Assembly: GCA_031270015.1 (NCBI GenBank)
Contig: JAISYH010000035.1
Location: 1 to 63,399 of the forward strand
Direction of reading: 5' to 3'
DNA from: Burkholderiales bacterium
GTDB taxonomy: Bacteria > Pseudomonadota > Gammaproteobacteria > Burkholderiales > Casimicrobiaceae
DNA length: 63,399 bases
Shown here: positions 39,899 to 49,751 of the stretch, piece after piece
Position numbering within the stretch: the first letter of the stretch is position 1
How the letters are laid out: every line of letters begins with the position of its first letter
The notes under the pieces: model-generated
What the model was told of the DNA's origin: nothing
Seen by the model: only the letters and a program-made list of their open reading frames with translations
The model's database searches: none
Translations under genes and position numbers: made by a program

Positions 39899-41209
39899 TT
39901 AAGATTGAATAACTTTTCGTTGCCACGCGTTCGCCATTTCGCGCAAGTTTTGCTCATCAAGTTTCAACAGACGACGTTCTTTCATCAAACATTCTCCGTT
40001 CACCCACACATGCGTCACTTGCTCTCGATTCGCCGAATAAACAATTTGTGATATCGGGTCGAACAGTGGTATCGTCTCGAGCGCGCTCAAATCAATCGCA
40101 ATCAAATCTGCCTGTTTGCCGAGTTCGATTGAACCAATACGGTCGCCGACGCCAAGCGCTTTAGCGCCGTTCACCGTCGCCATCCGCAACACCGTCGTTG
40201 CCGATACGGCGGTCGGGGCACCATTGACCTTCGCCAATAACGCCGCCAACCGCATATCCGCCAAAATATCGAGCGAATTATTCGATGCCGCGCCGTCCGT
40301 CCCAATCCCTATATTCACGCCGGCGTCGAGCAACGCGGCAACCGGCGCGATACCGGAGGACAGCTTCATGTTCGAACGCGGATTATGTGATACAGAAACA
40401 CCTTGTTGCGCAACCAGCGCAATCTCATCGTCAGTCAAATGCACCATATGCGATGCCGTCAGACGTGGTGACAAAAGTCCAGTTTTTTTCAAGTACGCCA
40501 ATGGACGCATACCAACTGTTTTCATACTCTGCGCGATCTCGTCTCGCGTTTCGTGAATATGGCAATGCACCAACATGCCCTCATGCTCCGCCAACATCGC
40601 CACCTTGCGAAACGTTTCTTCCGAAACCGTATATGGCGCATGCGGCGCCAACACAAACATAATATTTTCTTCGCCTTCAAATTGTTCACGCGCGCGCAAT
40701 CCTTTGTCCAGATATTCATGCGCATTTTGCGCATAAGCGCTGGGGAATTCAGCAATAACGCAACCAACAAAAGTACGCATTCCTGCATCGATTCCGGCGC
40801 GAGCGACCGCGCTGGGAAAATAATACATATCATTGACTGTCGTTACACCACCACGCAACATTTCCGCCATACCCAGTAACGTACCGTCGTAAACGAATGC
40901 CTCACTCACCCATCGTTTTTCGACAGGCCAGATATGATTATTGAGCCAATCCATCAACGGCAAATCATCCGCAAAACCGCGCAAGAGCGTCATTGCGACA
41001 TGTGTATGCAGATTCACAAATCCCGGCAATAACGCATGATCAGCAAGTTCGATCTTCTCGTTCGCGTTTAAACAGCGCGCTTCTTCACTCGGCAAAATCC
41101 GAGCGATTTTGCCGTCACTGATCGCCACCGCATGATTTTCAAGGACTTGATTGTCTGCGTTTATCGTCAGTGTCCAACGTGGATAAATGATCTGATCGAA
41201 TTGCGTCAT
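39899..41209 (-). CDS. mtaD: TRZ/ATZ-family amidohydrolase (MTA/SAH deaminase-like)
   Basis: 436 residues from ATG 41209 (GGAG 6 nt upstream; the TTG four codons earlier is less likely). Metal-dependent amidohydrolase: HTHVAMTLLRG, then HCHIHET with the second metal ligands, SHMVHLTDDE, and the metal Asp in IGIGTDGAASNN. The family deaminates S-adenosylhomocysteine, methylthioadenosine or related purines; the exact substrate cannot be read. In betaproteobacteria it usually precedes ubiG and gyrA-serC-pheA. Here it abuts pheA directly, so that block appears contracted. Confidence 0.85.
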   Translation of the reverse strand: MTQFDQIIYPRWTLTINADNQVLENHAVAISDGKIARILPSEEARCLNANEKIELADHALLPGFVNLHTHVAMTLLRGFADDLPLMDWLNNHIWPVEKRWVSEAFVYDGTLLGMAEMLRGGVTTVNDMYYFPSAVARAGIDAGMRTFVGCVIAEFPSAYAQNAHEYLDKGLRAREQFEGEENIMFVLAPHAPYTVSEETFRKVAMLAEHEGMLVHCHIHETRDEIAQSMKTVGMRPLAYLKKTGLLSPRLTASHMVHLTDDEIALVAQQGVSVSHNPRSNMKLSSGIAPVAALLDAGVNIGIGTDGAASNNSLDILADMRLAALLAKVNGAPTAVSATTVLRMATVNGAKALGVGDRIGSIELGKQADLIAIDLSALETIPLFDPISQIVYSANREQVTHVWVNGECLMKERRLLKLDEQNLREMANAWQRKVIQS

Positions 41210-41387
41210 GACATACTCCAAACAAGAATACTATTAAGATTAAATCGCCACCGTCTCGGCAAATCATTGCAAGACGCGTCGAGTACAATGTTCGTGACAA
41301 ACATGTCTTCGAGAATATTCATCCGAAACGGAACATTCGTATTTTTCACTCACCGAAATACGCCTACAACTTTACAATCTTTCGAAA

Positions 41388-41416
41388 AAGAAAGCCTCCC
41401 CGCTACGGGAGGCTTC
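41388..41416 (-). terminator. Intrinsic terminator of nfeD-qmcA
   Basis: AAGCCTCCC (41392-41400) and GGGAGGCTT (41407-41415) form a perfect 9-bp stem with a 6-nt loop. On the minus strand the stem is followed by TCTTTTTC. It lies 30-58 bp after the qmcA stop. Confidence 0.8.
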
Positions 41417-41445
41417 TCGACGTAACATTTGCGATACCGTGTACA

Positions 41446-42363
41446 CTACTCCGTCTTTTTAACCACAGTCGTCGCAGTAGCGATCAAACCGGCGATGTCC
41501 GAAAGATTCGACGGCACGATCAAAGTATTATTTTGTTTGGCGATATTGGAAAAAGCTTCGATATATTGCCCAGCGATTTGCATGTTGACTGCGGATAATC
41601 CTCCTTGCCCGCTAATCGCAGCGCCGATTTGCCGAAGCGCCGTCGCCGTCGCTTCCGCTCTGGCAAGAATTGCCGCCGCTTCGCCTTGCGCGCGATTGAT
41701 TTCCGCCTGTTTTTCGCCTTCCGATTCGGCGATCGCGGCTTCACGCGCGCCGACGGCAAGGTTGATCTGTTCTTGCCTTTTACCTTCGGAAGTCGCGATC
41801 ACTGCGCGTTTTTCGCGTTCGGCGGTAATTTGTTGCTGCATCGCGCGGAGAATTTCTTTCGGCGGCGTTAGATCCTTGATTTCGTAGCGTAGTACTTTCA
41901 CACCCCAACTCAATGCCGCTTCGTCCAACGCCGTCACCACGGTCGCATTAATTTGCTCACGCTCTTCAAAAGTGCGATCCAACTCCATTTTACCAATGAC
42001 CGAACGCAGTGTCGTCTGCGCCAGTTGCGTAATCGCAATCACGTAATTTGATGAACCATACGAGGCGAGTCTCGGATCAGTCACTTGAAAATAAAGAATG
42101 CCATCCACCTGCAACTGTGTATTGTCCCGCGTAATACAAATTTGCGACGGCACATCGAGTGGGATCTCGCGCAGATCGTGACGATACGATACTCGATCAA
42201 GCAAAGGGTTGATAAGATTTAAACCGGGTTTCGATACCGCGATAAATCGTCCCAAACGTTCAATCACATATGCTCTTTGCTGAGGAACGATCAAAATAGT
42301 ACGGTAAATCATGATCGCCGCAAAGATAAGAAGTACTAAACCTAAAGTATTACTAAAACTCAT
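41446..42363 (-). CDS. qmcA: SPFH/stomatin-like membrane protein
   Basis: 305 residues. One N-terminal membrane span (LGLVLLIFAAIMIYRTILI). The SPFH/band-7 domain follows, with VPQQRAYVIERLGRF and GKMELDRTFEEREQIN. A long Ala/Glu-rich coiled coil (about 170-245) and a C-terminal segment GQYIEAFSNIAKQN complete it. Members form oligomeric cages at the membrane and associate with NfeD proteins or FtsH-type proteolysis. AAGGAG precedes the ATG. Co-directional with the nfeD gene, 30 bp apart. Confidence 0.92.
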   Translation of the reverse strand: MSFSNTLGLVLLIFAAIMIYRTILIVPQQRAYVIERLGRFIAVSKPGLNLINPLLDRVSYRHDLREIPLDVPSQICITRDNTQLQVDGILYFQVTDPRLASYGSSNYVIAITQLAQTTLRSVIGKMELDRTFEEREQINATVVTALDEAALSWGVKVLRYEIKDLTPPKEILRAMQQQITAEREKRAVIATSEGKRQEQINLAVGAREAAIAESEGEKQAEINRAQGEAAAILARAEATATALRQIGAAISGQGGLSAVNMQIAGQYIEAFSNIAKQNNTLIVPSNLSDIAGLIATATTVVKKTE

Positions 42364-42393
42364 TTTATCTGCTCCTTTTCTAGATGAATAGTA

Positions 42394-42834
42394 TCATTGC
42401 CGCGCTGACAATGTAGATGAAGAGTACTCGCGTAAAACCAATAACGACCCACGGACTTCAGTAATCAGCATCTCCCGATTGCGTGGTGTTTCCGGCGTTG
42501 CGGCAATCGCGTCCCACTGCGAACCACGATAGGAAACTCGCGCCGAACCGTCGTCGTGCCACTTCAATACTTGAACACGATGCCCAATGTCGAACTCCAT
42601 TTTCTGCTTTGTTTTTTTTTCACTATTTTGCTGATAATAATACGCGGCAAAACATCCTGCCGATCCAACGATACCCACCGACACGAGTTGCATGAGAAAA
42701 TTGCCGCCCAGAAAATCAACGATACCGCCGATAGCGAACGCGATTCCCAGCGCCAGCAAGTAAAACGATCCCGTCAACATTTCCGCGCCGACTAAAATCA
42801 GCGCTAAAGCCCACCACACCATCCATGCAAACAT
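42394..42834 (-). CDS. NfeD-like membrane protein
   Basis: 146 residues from ATG 42834 (GGAG 6 nt upstream; an earlier in-frame start adds 13 residues with no ribosome site). Four closely packed hydrophobic spans occupy the first 75 residues. A C-terminal OB-fold domain follows, with [20 protein letters not shown] and a conserved Trp. It is the short NfeD class, which pairs with SPFH proteins; the qmcA gene follows at once. The pair likely organises membrane domains or membrane protein quality control. Confidence 0.88.
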   Translation of the reverse strand: MFAWMVWWALALILVGAEMLTGSFYLLALGIAFAIGGIVDFLGGNFLMQLVSVGIVGSAGCFAAYYYQQNSEKKTKQKMEFDIGHRVQVLKWHDDGSARVSYRGSQWDAIAATPETPRNREMLITEVRGSLLVLREYSSSTLSARQ

Positions 42835-43096
42835 TGTCTTCTCCTTCTTGCGGATACTTCCTCGCACATTCAATTCTTACATCATATCATTGACAAAAGA
42901 TTTTGGTTTACTTCGACTTTACAATGAATCGGTCAAAAGAGCGATTACATTGCCGCTCTTTCCCTGCATGCGACATGCCAAAATCATCATGATCTCCACG
43001 CAAAACTACAACATTTACGAGAAATTTGCCATCCAAGCCCGCTTTATAGTAGCAAAGCGTGTAAAATTCAATTTTATTTTATCCCGTTTTCCTATC

Positions 43097-44344
43097 ATGT
43101 ACACCCGTTCTATTCCTCTGGCTGAAGCCGATCCCGAGCTTTGGGCGTCTATCTCCGCGGAAAATCAACGTCAGGAAGCGCATATTGAACTGATCGCCTC
43201 TGAAAATTACACCAGTCCCGCCGTAATGGCGGCACAAGGCTCACAATTGACCAACAAATATGCCGAAGGTTATCCGAACAAACGTTATTACGGCGGTTGC
43301 GAATTCGTCGATATTACCGAACAGTTGGCTATCGACCGCGCCAAAAAACTATTTGCTGCTGAAGTTGCCAATGTGCAACCGCATTCCGGCGCACAGGCGA
43401 ACCAAGCTGTCTTTTTCGCCACGTTGCAACCCGGTGATACGATACTCGGCATGAGCCTACCGCACGGCGGGCACTTGACACACGGTTCGCCGGTGAACGT
43501 GTCGGGCAAATGGTTCAACGTCATTTCGTATGGACTCAACGAAGAAGAACTCATCGACTATAAAGAAATGGAACGGCTCGCCGAGCAACATAAACCGAAG
43601 CTGATCATTGCCGGCGCGTCGGCGTATTCGCGCGTGATCGACTGGAAGCGTTTCCGTGCAGTTGCCGATCATATTGGCGCGGTCTTCATGGTCGATATGG
43701 CGCATTATGCGGGTTTGATCGCGGCGCATCTTTACCCTAATCCCGTTCCATACGCCGATTATGTTTCGACGACGACGCACAAAACTTTACGCGGTCCGCG
43801 CGGCGGCATGGTACTGACGCGCGCTGAAAACGAAAAAGCGATCAACTCGGCAGTGTTTCCAGGACTTCAGGGTGGACCGCTGATGCACGTCATCGCGGCG
43901 AAAGCCGTCGCGCTTGGCGAAGCGTTGGATAAAAGTTTCCATAAATATCAAACGCGTGTGCTCGAAAACGCCCGCATCTTGGCAAAAGTATTATCCGAAC
44001 GCGGTCTGCGTGTCGTTTCCGGTGGCACTGATTCGCATATGTTTCTCGTCGATTTACGTGCGAAGAAAATTACCGGCAAAACCGCCGAAGCGGTGCTGGG
44101 CAGCGTAGGTATCACCGTCAATAAGAACGCGATCCCCAATGATCCCGAAAAACCGTTTGTGACTTCCGGTATCAGGATTGGCAGTCCAGCAATGACTACG
44201 CGTGGCTTTGGCGTTTTTGAAAGTGAACAATTGGCGAATTTGATCGCCGACGCGCTTGATGCGCCGGAAGACGATGCTCTGCTTTCTCGCGTACGCGCCG
44301 AAGTCTCAGTATTGGCTGCCCAATTTCCTGTATATCGAGATTGA
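43097..44344 (+). CDS. glyA: Serine hydroxymethyltransferase
   Basis: 415 residues from ATG 43097, matching the family's length; the open frame extends 83 codons upstream but this reads as intergenic sequence. Key segments: [24 protein letters not shown], the PLP-binding Lys in [14 protein letters not shown], and [15 protein letters not shown]. It converts serine and THF to glycine and methylene-THF, feeding methionine and nucleotide synthesis. First of glyA-nrdR-ribD-ribE, a standard betaproteobacterial order. Divergent from nfeD across about 260 bp. Confidence 0.97.
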   Translation: MYTRSIPLAEADPELWASISAENQRQEAHIELIASENYTSPAVMAAQGSQLTNKYAEGYPNKRYYGGCEFVDITEQLAIDRAKKLFAAEVANVQPHSGAQANQAVFFATLQPGDTILGMSLPHGGHLTHGSPVNVSGKWFNVISYGLNEEELIDYKEMERLAEQHKPKLIIAGASAYSRVIDWKRFRAVADHIGAVFMVDMAHYAGLIAAHLYPNPVPYADYVSTTTHKTLRGPRGGMVLTRAENEKAINSAVFPGLQGGPLMHVIAAKAVALGEALDKSFHKYQTRVLENARILAKVLSERGLRVVSGGTDSHMFLVDLRAKKITGKTAEAVLGSVGITVNKNAIPNDPEKPFVTSGIRIGSPAMTTRGFGVFESEQLANLIADALDAPEDDALLSRVRAEVSVLAAQFPVYRD

Positions 44345-44345
44345 G

Positions 44346-44819
44346 ATGAAATGCCCTTTCTGCCACAGCGAAGGCACACAGGTGATCGATTCGCGCGTTT
44401 CCGAAGCGGGTGATTCCATTCGCCGCCGTCGCCGTTGCCAGATGTGTCAAAAACGTTTCACGACCTACGAAACCGTTGAATTGCGCTTGCCGCAAATCGT
44501 CAAAAGCGGCGGTGGGCGCGCCGAATTCGACGAAGATAAGCTGCGTGTCGGCTTTCAGCGCGCGCTGCATAAACGTCCCGTCGAAACCCGCGCTGTGGAT
44601 GAAGCGATTTCCCGAATCGTCCAACAATTATTGTCGCTCGGCGAACGCGAAGTCGCGTCGAGAATGGTGGGGGAAATGGTCATGGAAGAATTATATAAGC
44701 TCGACAAAGTAGCTTATATTCGTTTCGCTTCCGTTTATCGTTCTTTCAACGATATTACCGACTTTCACGATGCGCTCAAGGCGATAGAAAGACCGGAGAA
44801 CGGCGCCGAAAATCAATAG
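44346..44819 (+). CDS. nrdR: Transcriptional repressor NrdR
   Basis: 157 residues from ATG 44346, one base after the glyA stop. The N-terminal zinc ribbon has [15 protein letters not shown] and [13 protein letters not shown]. The ATP-cone domain follows (about 49-139, [15 protein letters not shown]), which senses ATP/dATP. It represses ribonucleotide reductase genes; the nrdAB operon in this window (18759-21596, 17629-18726) is the likely target. The larger open frame upstream overlaps glyA and is not used. Confidence 0.96.
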   Translation: MKCPFCHSEGTQVIDSRVSEAGDSIRRRRRCQMCQKRFTTYETVELRLPQIVKSGGGRAEFDEDKLRVGFQRALHKRPVETRAVDEAISRIVQQLLSLGEREVASRMVGEMVMEELYKLDKVAYIRFASVYRSFNDITDFHDALKAIERPENGAENQ

Positions 44820-44824
44820 CGCGC

Positions 44825-45988
44825 ATGTGGAACGACGCCGACACATCTTATATGCGCCGCGCGTTGCAACTGGCAGCGCTTGGCTTATATACAACTACAC
44901 CGAATCCGCGCGTCGGCTGCGTGATCGTCAAAGAAAATCACATCATTGGTGAAGGTTGGCATCGAAAATCTGGAGAACCGCACGCTGAACCGCTTGCGCT
45001 CGCCGACGCTCACAATCGTGGCTTCAATCCGCGCGGCGCGACGATGTATGTATCGTTAGAGCCTTGTCGTCATCACGGACGTATGCCGCCGTGCACCCAA
45101 GCAATCATCGAATCCGGGGTCCGCCGCGTTGTCGCCGCCTGCGCCGATCCGAATCCGCTGGCTGCGCGCGGAGGCAAAATACTGCAAGACGCAGGGATTT
45201 CGTTTGAGCTTGGTCTACTCGAACAAGATGCGCGTGAACTCAATCGTGGATTCATTTCGCGGATGCGACGAAACCGTCCTTGGGTACGCAGTAAAATCGC
45301 CGCCAGTATCGATGGTCGTATCGCGCTTCGAGATGGTCGCAGCCAATGGATTACCGGCGAGTCTGCGCGTGCCGACGGTCACCGCGATCGCGCTTCATCT
45401 TGCGCCATTTTGACTGGCGTTGGCACAGTAGTCACCGACGACCCTTCGCTTACCGTGCGCGCCGTCGAGACATCGCGTCAGCCGCTACGGATCGTTCTCG
45501 ACAGTCAAGCGCAAACACCTCTCCATTCACGATTGATGCAAGATGGCGGTGACACGCTGATCGTGACGGCGCAATCGCGTCCGCAGAATTGGAATTCGCA
45601 TATTCACTACCTGCATTTACCCGCGCATGGAAAGAATGGACATTACGCGACCAATGACCTCAATGCCTTGATGTCGTTATTCGCGCAACGGGAAATCAAT
45701 GAGCTGCACGTCGAAGCGGGCGGTAGATTAAACGGCGCGTTACTCGAAGCTGGTCTGCTTGATGAAATGATTTGTTATTTATCGCCACGTATTTTGGGAC
45801 AAAATGCGCGCGCAATGTTTGAAACCGATCGCGCGTTGACATCGTTGGATGATTTTGCTGATTTTTCTTTTTTTCGGACGTGCAACATTGGCGATGATTT
45901 ACGCATCGAATTGCGCCACAAAAAAACAGTTGAGGAAAACAAATGTTCACAGGTATCATCACCGCCATCGGCACGATACGCACACTGA
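44825..45988 (+). CDS. ribD: Riboflavin biosynthesis deaminase/reductase RibD
   Basis: 387 residues. The N-terminal deaminase has the zinc site HAEPLALADAHNRG and SLEPCRHHGRMPPC (H-A-E, P-C-x8-C). The C-terminal reductase begins near WVRSKIAASIDGRIAL and has the NADPH segment LHVEAGGRLNGALLEAG. It carries out the second and third steps after GTP cyclohydrolase II. Its 3' end overlaps the ribE start by 46 bases, more than usual, so its last ~15 residues are encoded in a second frame of ribE. Confidence 0.95.
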   Translation: MWNDADTSYMRRALQLAALGLYTTTPNPRVGCVIVKENHIIGEGWHRKSGEPHAEPLALADAHNRGFNPRGATMYVSLEPCRHHGRMPPCTQAIIESGVRRVVAACADPNPLAARGGKILQDAGISFELGLLEQDARELNRGFISRMRRNRPWVRSKIAASIDGRIALRDGRSQWITGESARADGHRDRASSCAILTGVGTVVTDDPSLTVRAVETSRQPLRIVLDSQAQTPLHSRLMQDGGDTLIVTAQSRPQNWNSHIHYLHLPAHGKNGHYATNDLNALMSLFAQREINELHVEAGGRLNGALLEAGLLDEMICYLSPRILGQNARAMFETDRALTSLDDFADFSFFRTCNIGDDLRIELRHKKTVEENKCSQVSSPPSARYAH

Positions 45989-46545
45989 CGCCAAAGGCTG
46001 GTGGCGTCGCTCTTGAAATGACTTCTGATACATTCGACTTCGACGATGTGGCATTGGGCGACAGTATCGCGTTAAACGGTTGCTGTTTGACTGTCGTCGC
46101 GCAACAACCTCATACGCTCTTTTTCGACCTTTCGCCAGAAACCTTGCGATGTACGGCGGGATTCGTAGTAGGCGGGCGCGTAAATATCGAAAAGGCAATG
46201 CGTTTATCTGACCGATTGAGTGGACATTTGGTTAGCGGGCACATCGATGGAATCGGTACCATCGCGCAATTAACGCCGATTGAATCCGCCCACGAATCCG
46301 AACATAATTATTTGCTCGAAATCGAAGTGCCGACTGCGTTGATGCGCTTCATCGCGCCCAAAGGTTCACTTACCGTACATGGCGTCAGCCTCACGATAAA
46401 CACCGTGACCGAAAACCGAGCGACGATCAATTTGATCCCGCATACGTTCGCAAACACGGTCTTTTCGACAATGAAAAAAGGCGATGCGGTAAATCTCGAG
46501 GTCGATCTCGTCGCGCGTTACATCGCGCAACTTTTGCCTAGATAA
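45943..46545 (+). CDS. ribE: Riboflavin synthase alpha subunit
   Basis: 200 residues in two similar lumazine-binding halves. The first starts MFTGIITAIGTIRTL with LNGCCLTVV; the second has GHLVSGHIDGIGTI and VHGVSLTIN. It dismutates dimethylribityllumazine to riboflavin. GAGG lies before the ATG inside ribD. ribF at 30551 completes the route to FMN and FAD. ribA/B and ribH are not in the window. Confidence 0.96.
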   Translation: MFTGIITAIGTIRTLTPKAGGVALEMTSDTFDFDDVALGDSIALNGCCLTVVAQQPHTLFFDLSPETLRCTAGFVVGGRVNIEKAMRLSDRLSGHLVSGHIDGIGTIAQLTPIESAHESEHNYLLEIEVPTALMRFIAPKGSLTVHGVSLTINTVTENRATINLIPHTFANTVFSTMKKGDAVNLEVDLVARYIAQLLPR

Positions 46546-46649
46546 TGCGTTTTTGGCAGTTCTCGATGGAATTCACTCTACGTCGCTCAAAAACAAACTC
46601 TAAGCTTATTTATCAGTCTTTGTTTTCAGCCTTTTAGCCTGGATGCTTG

Positions 46650-46790
46650 ACGGCTGCTGTAACCTGCTGCTAGGATTTGCGGTTTATTGCCGTAATATGG
46701 GGAAGTCCTGTGGGAATCAGGCGCAGTCGCACTACGGTATTGAGAAGTGGATGCCTATACTCTAAGTCTGAATGCCATGACAGCACATCG
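46650..46790 (+). ncRNA. Cobalamin (B12) riboswitch controlling metE
   Basis: Upstream of metE the RNA shows the conserved B12-box landmarks in order: ATGGGGAAGTCCTGTGGGAA (GGGAA...GGTG.GAA type), TCAGGCGCAGTCGCAC (CCGC.ACGGTCCCGC type) and AAGTCTGAATGCC (AGTCCGAATACC type). The outer helix can pair TGCTGT (46655-46660) with ACAGCA (46780-46785). Thirty-odd bases separate it from the metE start. When B12 is present such elements shut off the B12-independent methionine synthase. Bases diverge somewhat from consensus but the order and context are convincing. Confidence 0.85.
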
Positions 46791-46821
46791 GATTTTGCCG
46801 CGTAAACAAAAGGAAACTGAA

Positions 46822-49092
46822 ATGACTTACAAAACCATGATTTTAGGTTTTCCCAGAATCGGGGAAAACCGAGAGCTGAAAAAGGCTCTTGAAAACTTTT
46901 GGTCTAAAAATAGTTCTTTATCCGAACTTGAGACTACCGCCAAAGAATTGCGTAAGAAACACTGGCTTGAGCAAAAAAGAAGAGGTATCGACCTTATCTC
47001 CTCGAACGATTTTAGCTATTACGACAATATGCTGGACGCCGCCGTAATGCTCAATGCGATACCCAAAAGATTTCGTGATATAGAAAACAAAACGGAACGG
47101 TATTTCGCTATGGCAAGAGGAAATAACAACGCCTCCGCGATGGAAATGACCAAATGGTTCAATACCAATTATCATTATATCGTTCCTGAATTGAATGATG
47201 AAATCGACTTCAAACTCGACGCGGAGAAAATTATCGCCGAATATCGAGAAGCGGAAAGCTTAGGGATAAAAACGAAGATCAATATTATCGGTCCGTTGAC
47301 CTTTCTCGCTCTATCAAAGACGACCAATGATAAAGATTCGTACGATTATCTGGGTACTGTCGTCTCCGTTTATAAACAGCTATTTTCGAAAATAGCCGAA
47401 TTAGGTGATGATATCGTTGTGCAAATTGACGAGCCTATCTTTGTAAAAGACCTATCAAAGCAAAGGTTGCCATTGATAAAAGGTGTTTATAATGAATTGA
47501 GTCATGTCAACGAAAACGTAAAAATCATCGTTGCGACTTATTTTGAACATGCCTGTGAAGCCGTCAAAGAACTCACTGATACTGATGTTTGGGGTATTGC
47601 GCTTGATTTCGTTTATGGAAGAAAAAATATTGACGCTCTCGAATATCTAAACGGGAAAACACTAATCGCGGGCGTAATAGACGGAAGAAATATTTGGACA
47701 ACGGATTTTGGTAAAACACTAAAACTGCTGGAAGAAATATCTGAAAAAGCGCCTAAAGAAAAAATCATTATCTCCACGTGTTGTTCTTTGCTTCATGCCC
47801 CTTATTCCGTAAGAAGCGAGCCGCAAAACGAAATCAAGCAATGGCTTGCTTTCAGTATCGAGAAAGTTGAAGAAGTCGCCCTTCTGGGAAAACTTTTTCA
47901 TGAAAGTCAATTATCGACGGAAAACACGCAATCTCTGGAACAAAATCGTAAAATTCTCGATAATAAATCCAACTCAAAACTTCTCAGTAATGAACATGTC
48001 GCCAAAAGATTGAATAATATCGCCCTAACTGCAAGAGTCGGCGATTTCAACGAAAGAATAACGATCCAAAAAAAGCGGCTGAATTTACCGCTTCTTCCTA
48101 CAACCACTATCGGTAGTTTTCCGCAAACGCCCGATCTTCGGAAGATAAGGTTGGATTTTAAGAAAAGCGCGATATCTTCCGATGCTTATGAGCTTGAGAT
48201 AAAAAAATATATAGACGAGTGCGTATCGTTTCAAGAGAATATTGGACTTGATGTTTTCGTTCACGGAGAGCCTGAAAGAAACGATATGGTGGAGTATTTC
48301 GGTGAGCTGATGAATGGGTTTCATTTCACTCAGAACGGCTGGGTTCAAAGTTACGGAAGCCGTTGTGTCAAACCGCCTGTGATTTATGGGGATGTCAGCC
48401 GCCCAAACCCTATGACCGTCAAGTGGATTACCTATGCACAAAGTAAAACAAATAAAATAATGAAAGGCATGCTTACGGGACCTGTTACTATCATTAATTG
48501 GTCTTTCGTCAGAGATGATATTCCGCGAAGCGTAATAGCAAAACAAATTGCGTTAGCGTTAAGCGATGAGATCGACGATTTACAAAACGCCGGGATAAAA
48601 ATCGTTCAAGTAGACGAAGCGGCTTTCAAGGAAGGATATCCTCTTCGAGAAGACAATATTCGTGATTACGAGAAATGGGCTGTCGATAGTTTCAAACTGG
48701 CGGTATCCTCGGCAAAAAAAGAAACGCAAATTCACACACATATGTGTTATAGCGAATTTAACGATATTATCAAGACCATTGAAAACATGGACGCAGATGT
48801 GATCACTATTGAAACGGCGAGAAGCGGTAACAAATTGCTCAATATTTTTAAACAAATCGGTTATAAGAATGAGATCGGTCCAGGTGTGTACGATATTCAT
48901 TCGCCAAGGATTCCTTCCGCCGATGAATTCAAAGAACAAATCGGACAGAGACTCCAGGTTCTCGACTCTTCGAAAATGTGGATCAACCCCGACTGCGGAT
49001 TAAAAACGCGAAAATGGGAAGAGGTAAAATCGGCATTGAAAAATATGGTTCAAGCCACATTGGAAATCAGACGACAATACATCAATCGATGA
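46822..49092 (+). CDS. metE: Cobalamin-independent methionine synthase
   Basis: 756 residues from ATG 46822 (AAAGGA 8-10 nt upstream; a GTG at 46747 lies inside the riboswitch and is rejected). Two similar barrels; the N-terminal half begins MTYKTMILGFPRIGENRELK. The zinc ligands are in HTHMCYSEF, TIETARSGN and NPDCGLKTR. The folate/homocysteine site includes TTTIGSFPQTPDLRK. It transfers methyl from methyl-THF to homocysteine. The gene is richer in A/T and in AGA/ATA codons than its neighbours. With its own riboswitch and terminator it looks like a horizontally acquired cassette. Confidence 0.96.
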   Translation: MTYKTMILGFPRIGENRELKKALENFWSKNSSLSELETTAKELRKKHWLEQKRRGIDLISSNDFSYYDNMLDAAVMLNAIPKRFRDIENKTERYFAMARGNNNASAMEMTKWFNTNYHYIVPELNDEIDFKLDAEKIIAEYREAESLGIKTKINIIGPLTFLALSKTTNDKDSYDYLGTVVSVYKQLFSKIAELGDDIVVQIDEPIFVKDLSKQRLPLIKGVYNELSHVNENVKIIVATYFEHACEAVKELTDTDVWGIALDFVYGRKNIDALEYLNGKTLIAGVIDGRNIWTTDFGKTLKLLEEISEKAPKEKIIISTCCSLLHAPYSVRSEPQNEIKQWLAFSIEKVEEVALLGKLFHESQLSTENTQSLEQNRKILDNKSNSKLLSNEHVAKRLNNIALTARVGDFNERITIQKKRLNLPLLPTTTIGSFPQTPDLRKIRLDFKKSAISSDAYELEIKKYIDECVSFQENIGLDVFVHGEPERNDMVEYFGELMNGFHFTQNGWVQSYGSRCVKPPVIYGDVSRPNPMTVKWITYAQSKTNKIMKGMLTGPVTIINWSFVRDDIPRSVIAKQIALALSDEIDDLQNAGIKIVQVDEAAFKEGYPLREDNIRDYEKWAVDSFKLAVSSAKKETQIHTHMCYSEFNDIIKTIENMDADVITIETARSGNKLLNIFKQIGYKNEIGPGVYDIHSPRIPSADEFKEQIGQRLQVLDSSKMWINPDCGLKTRKWEEVKSALKNMVQATLEIRRQYINR

Positions 49093-49113
49093 AATGAAAT
49101 AACCTTATAGAAG

Positions 49114-49143
49114 AGCCGCCGCAGTAATACTGGCGGCTTTTTT
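49114..49143 (+). terminator. Intrinsic terminator of metE
   Basis: AGCCGCC (49114-49120) and GGCGGCT (49132-49138) form a 7-bp GC stem followed by a T6 run, 20 bp after the metE stop. Confidence 0.85.
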
Positions 49144-49235
49144 ATACCCGTAGAAAACATTTCTAATACCCCTTTGCCAGTTCACATGCCCCCGACAGGA
49201 GGCGTGAACAAGCTGAAAAGGTCATTGCGTCCAAC

Positions 49236-49751
49236 GTGATCAATGCAGCAAAAAAAGCCAACATGGATTTATCGGGCGGGTACATGCACGCTGCCGATGT
49301 TTACGGGATACGGCACATCAAGGAAAGTCATGGTAACGCAAAAAAAGAGATTTCGCGTGGTCAATTGCCTGTGACTGATGAAGACATTCAGCGAATCCCC
49401 GAGATTGTTGATTCCCCGGACAAAATAGCGATCGGGGCAAAAAGCAGGATAGGAAGAGAGATGGTCGTTTATCTGAAGAAGATGAATGATGGCACGACTT
49501 TATACATGGAAGAGCAAAGGACGGGGAAAAAACAGTTGGCTTTGCAATCTATGAGGAAGTACCCCGCTACGATGAATGATGCCTCCAAAATATTGAAAAC
49601 CGTCCATCTCTACGCCCGAAACGATAGCGGGGATGGACTGATTATCGTCGATATGGATAAAAAAGTCAACAGCATGGACAAAAAGGTCAAGCCTTTGACC
49701 AAATCATTCACCCCCGAAACGGGGATTGAAGTCTACCGGATCACCCCATGA
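49236..49751 (+). CDS. PBECR-type phage nuclease-domain protein (5' truncated?)
   Basis: 171 residues from GTG 49236. The domain ADVYGIRHIKESHGN...RGQLPVTDEDIQRIPEIV...IVYLKKMNDGTTLYMEEQ resembles the phage Barnase-EndoU-ColicinE5/D-RelE-like (PBECR) nuclease domains. These are often attached to portal or MuF proteins and thought to be toxins or injected effectors. Candidate catalytic residues are the His pair in RHIKESHG, the Arg near GAKSRIGREM and SMRKYPAT. The frame remains open upstream of GTG (DRRREQAEKVIASN), so this is probably the C-terminal end of a larger protein, perhaps a portal. It overlaps the next gene by four bases. Confidence 0.65.
   Translation: MINAAKKANMDLSGGYMHAADVYGIRHIKESHGNAKKEISRGQLPVTDEDIQRIPEIVDSPDKIAIGAKSRIGREMVVYLKKMNDGTTLYMEEQRTGKKQLALQSMRKYPATMNDASKILKTVHLYARNDSGDGLIIVDMDKKVNSMDKKVKPLTKSFTPETGIEVYRITP

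Noticed and set aside
42848-43096. N-terminal extension of glyA by 83 codons
   Set aside because: Family length and the conserved N-terminus fit ATG 43097; the extension is not conserved-looking and overlaps the promoter region.
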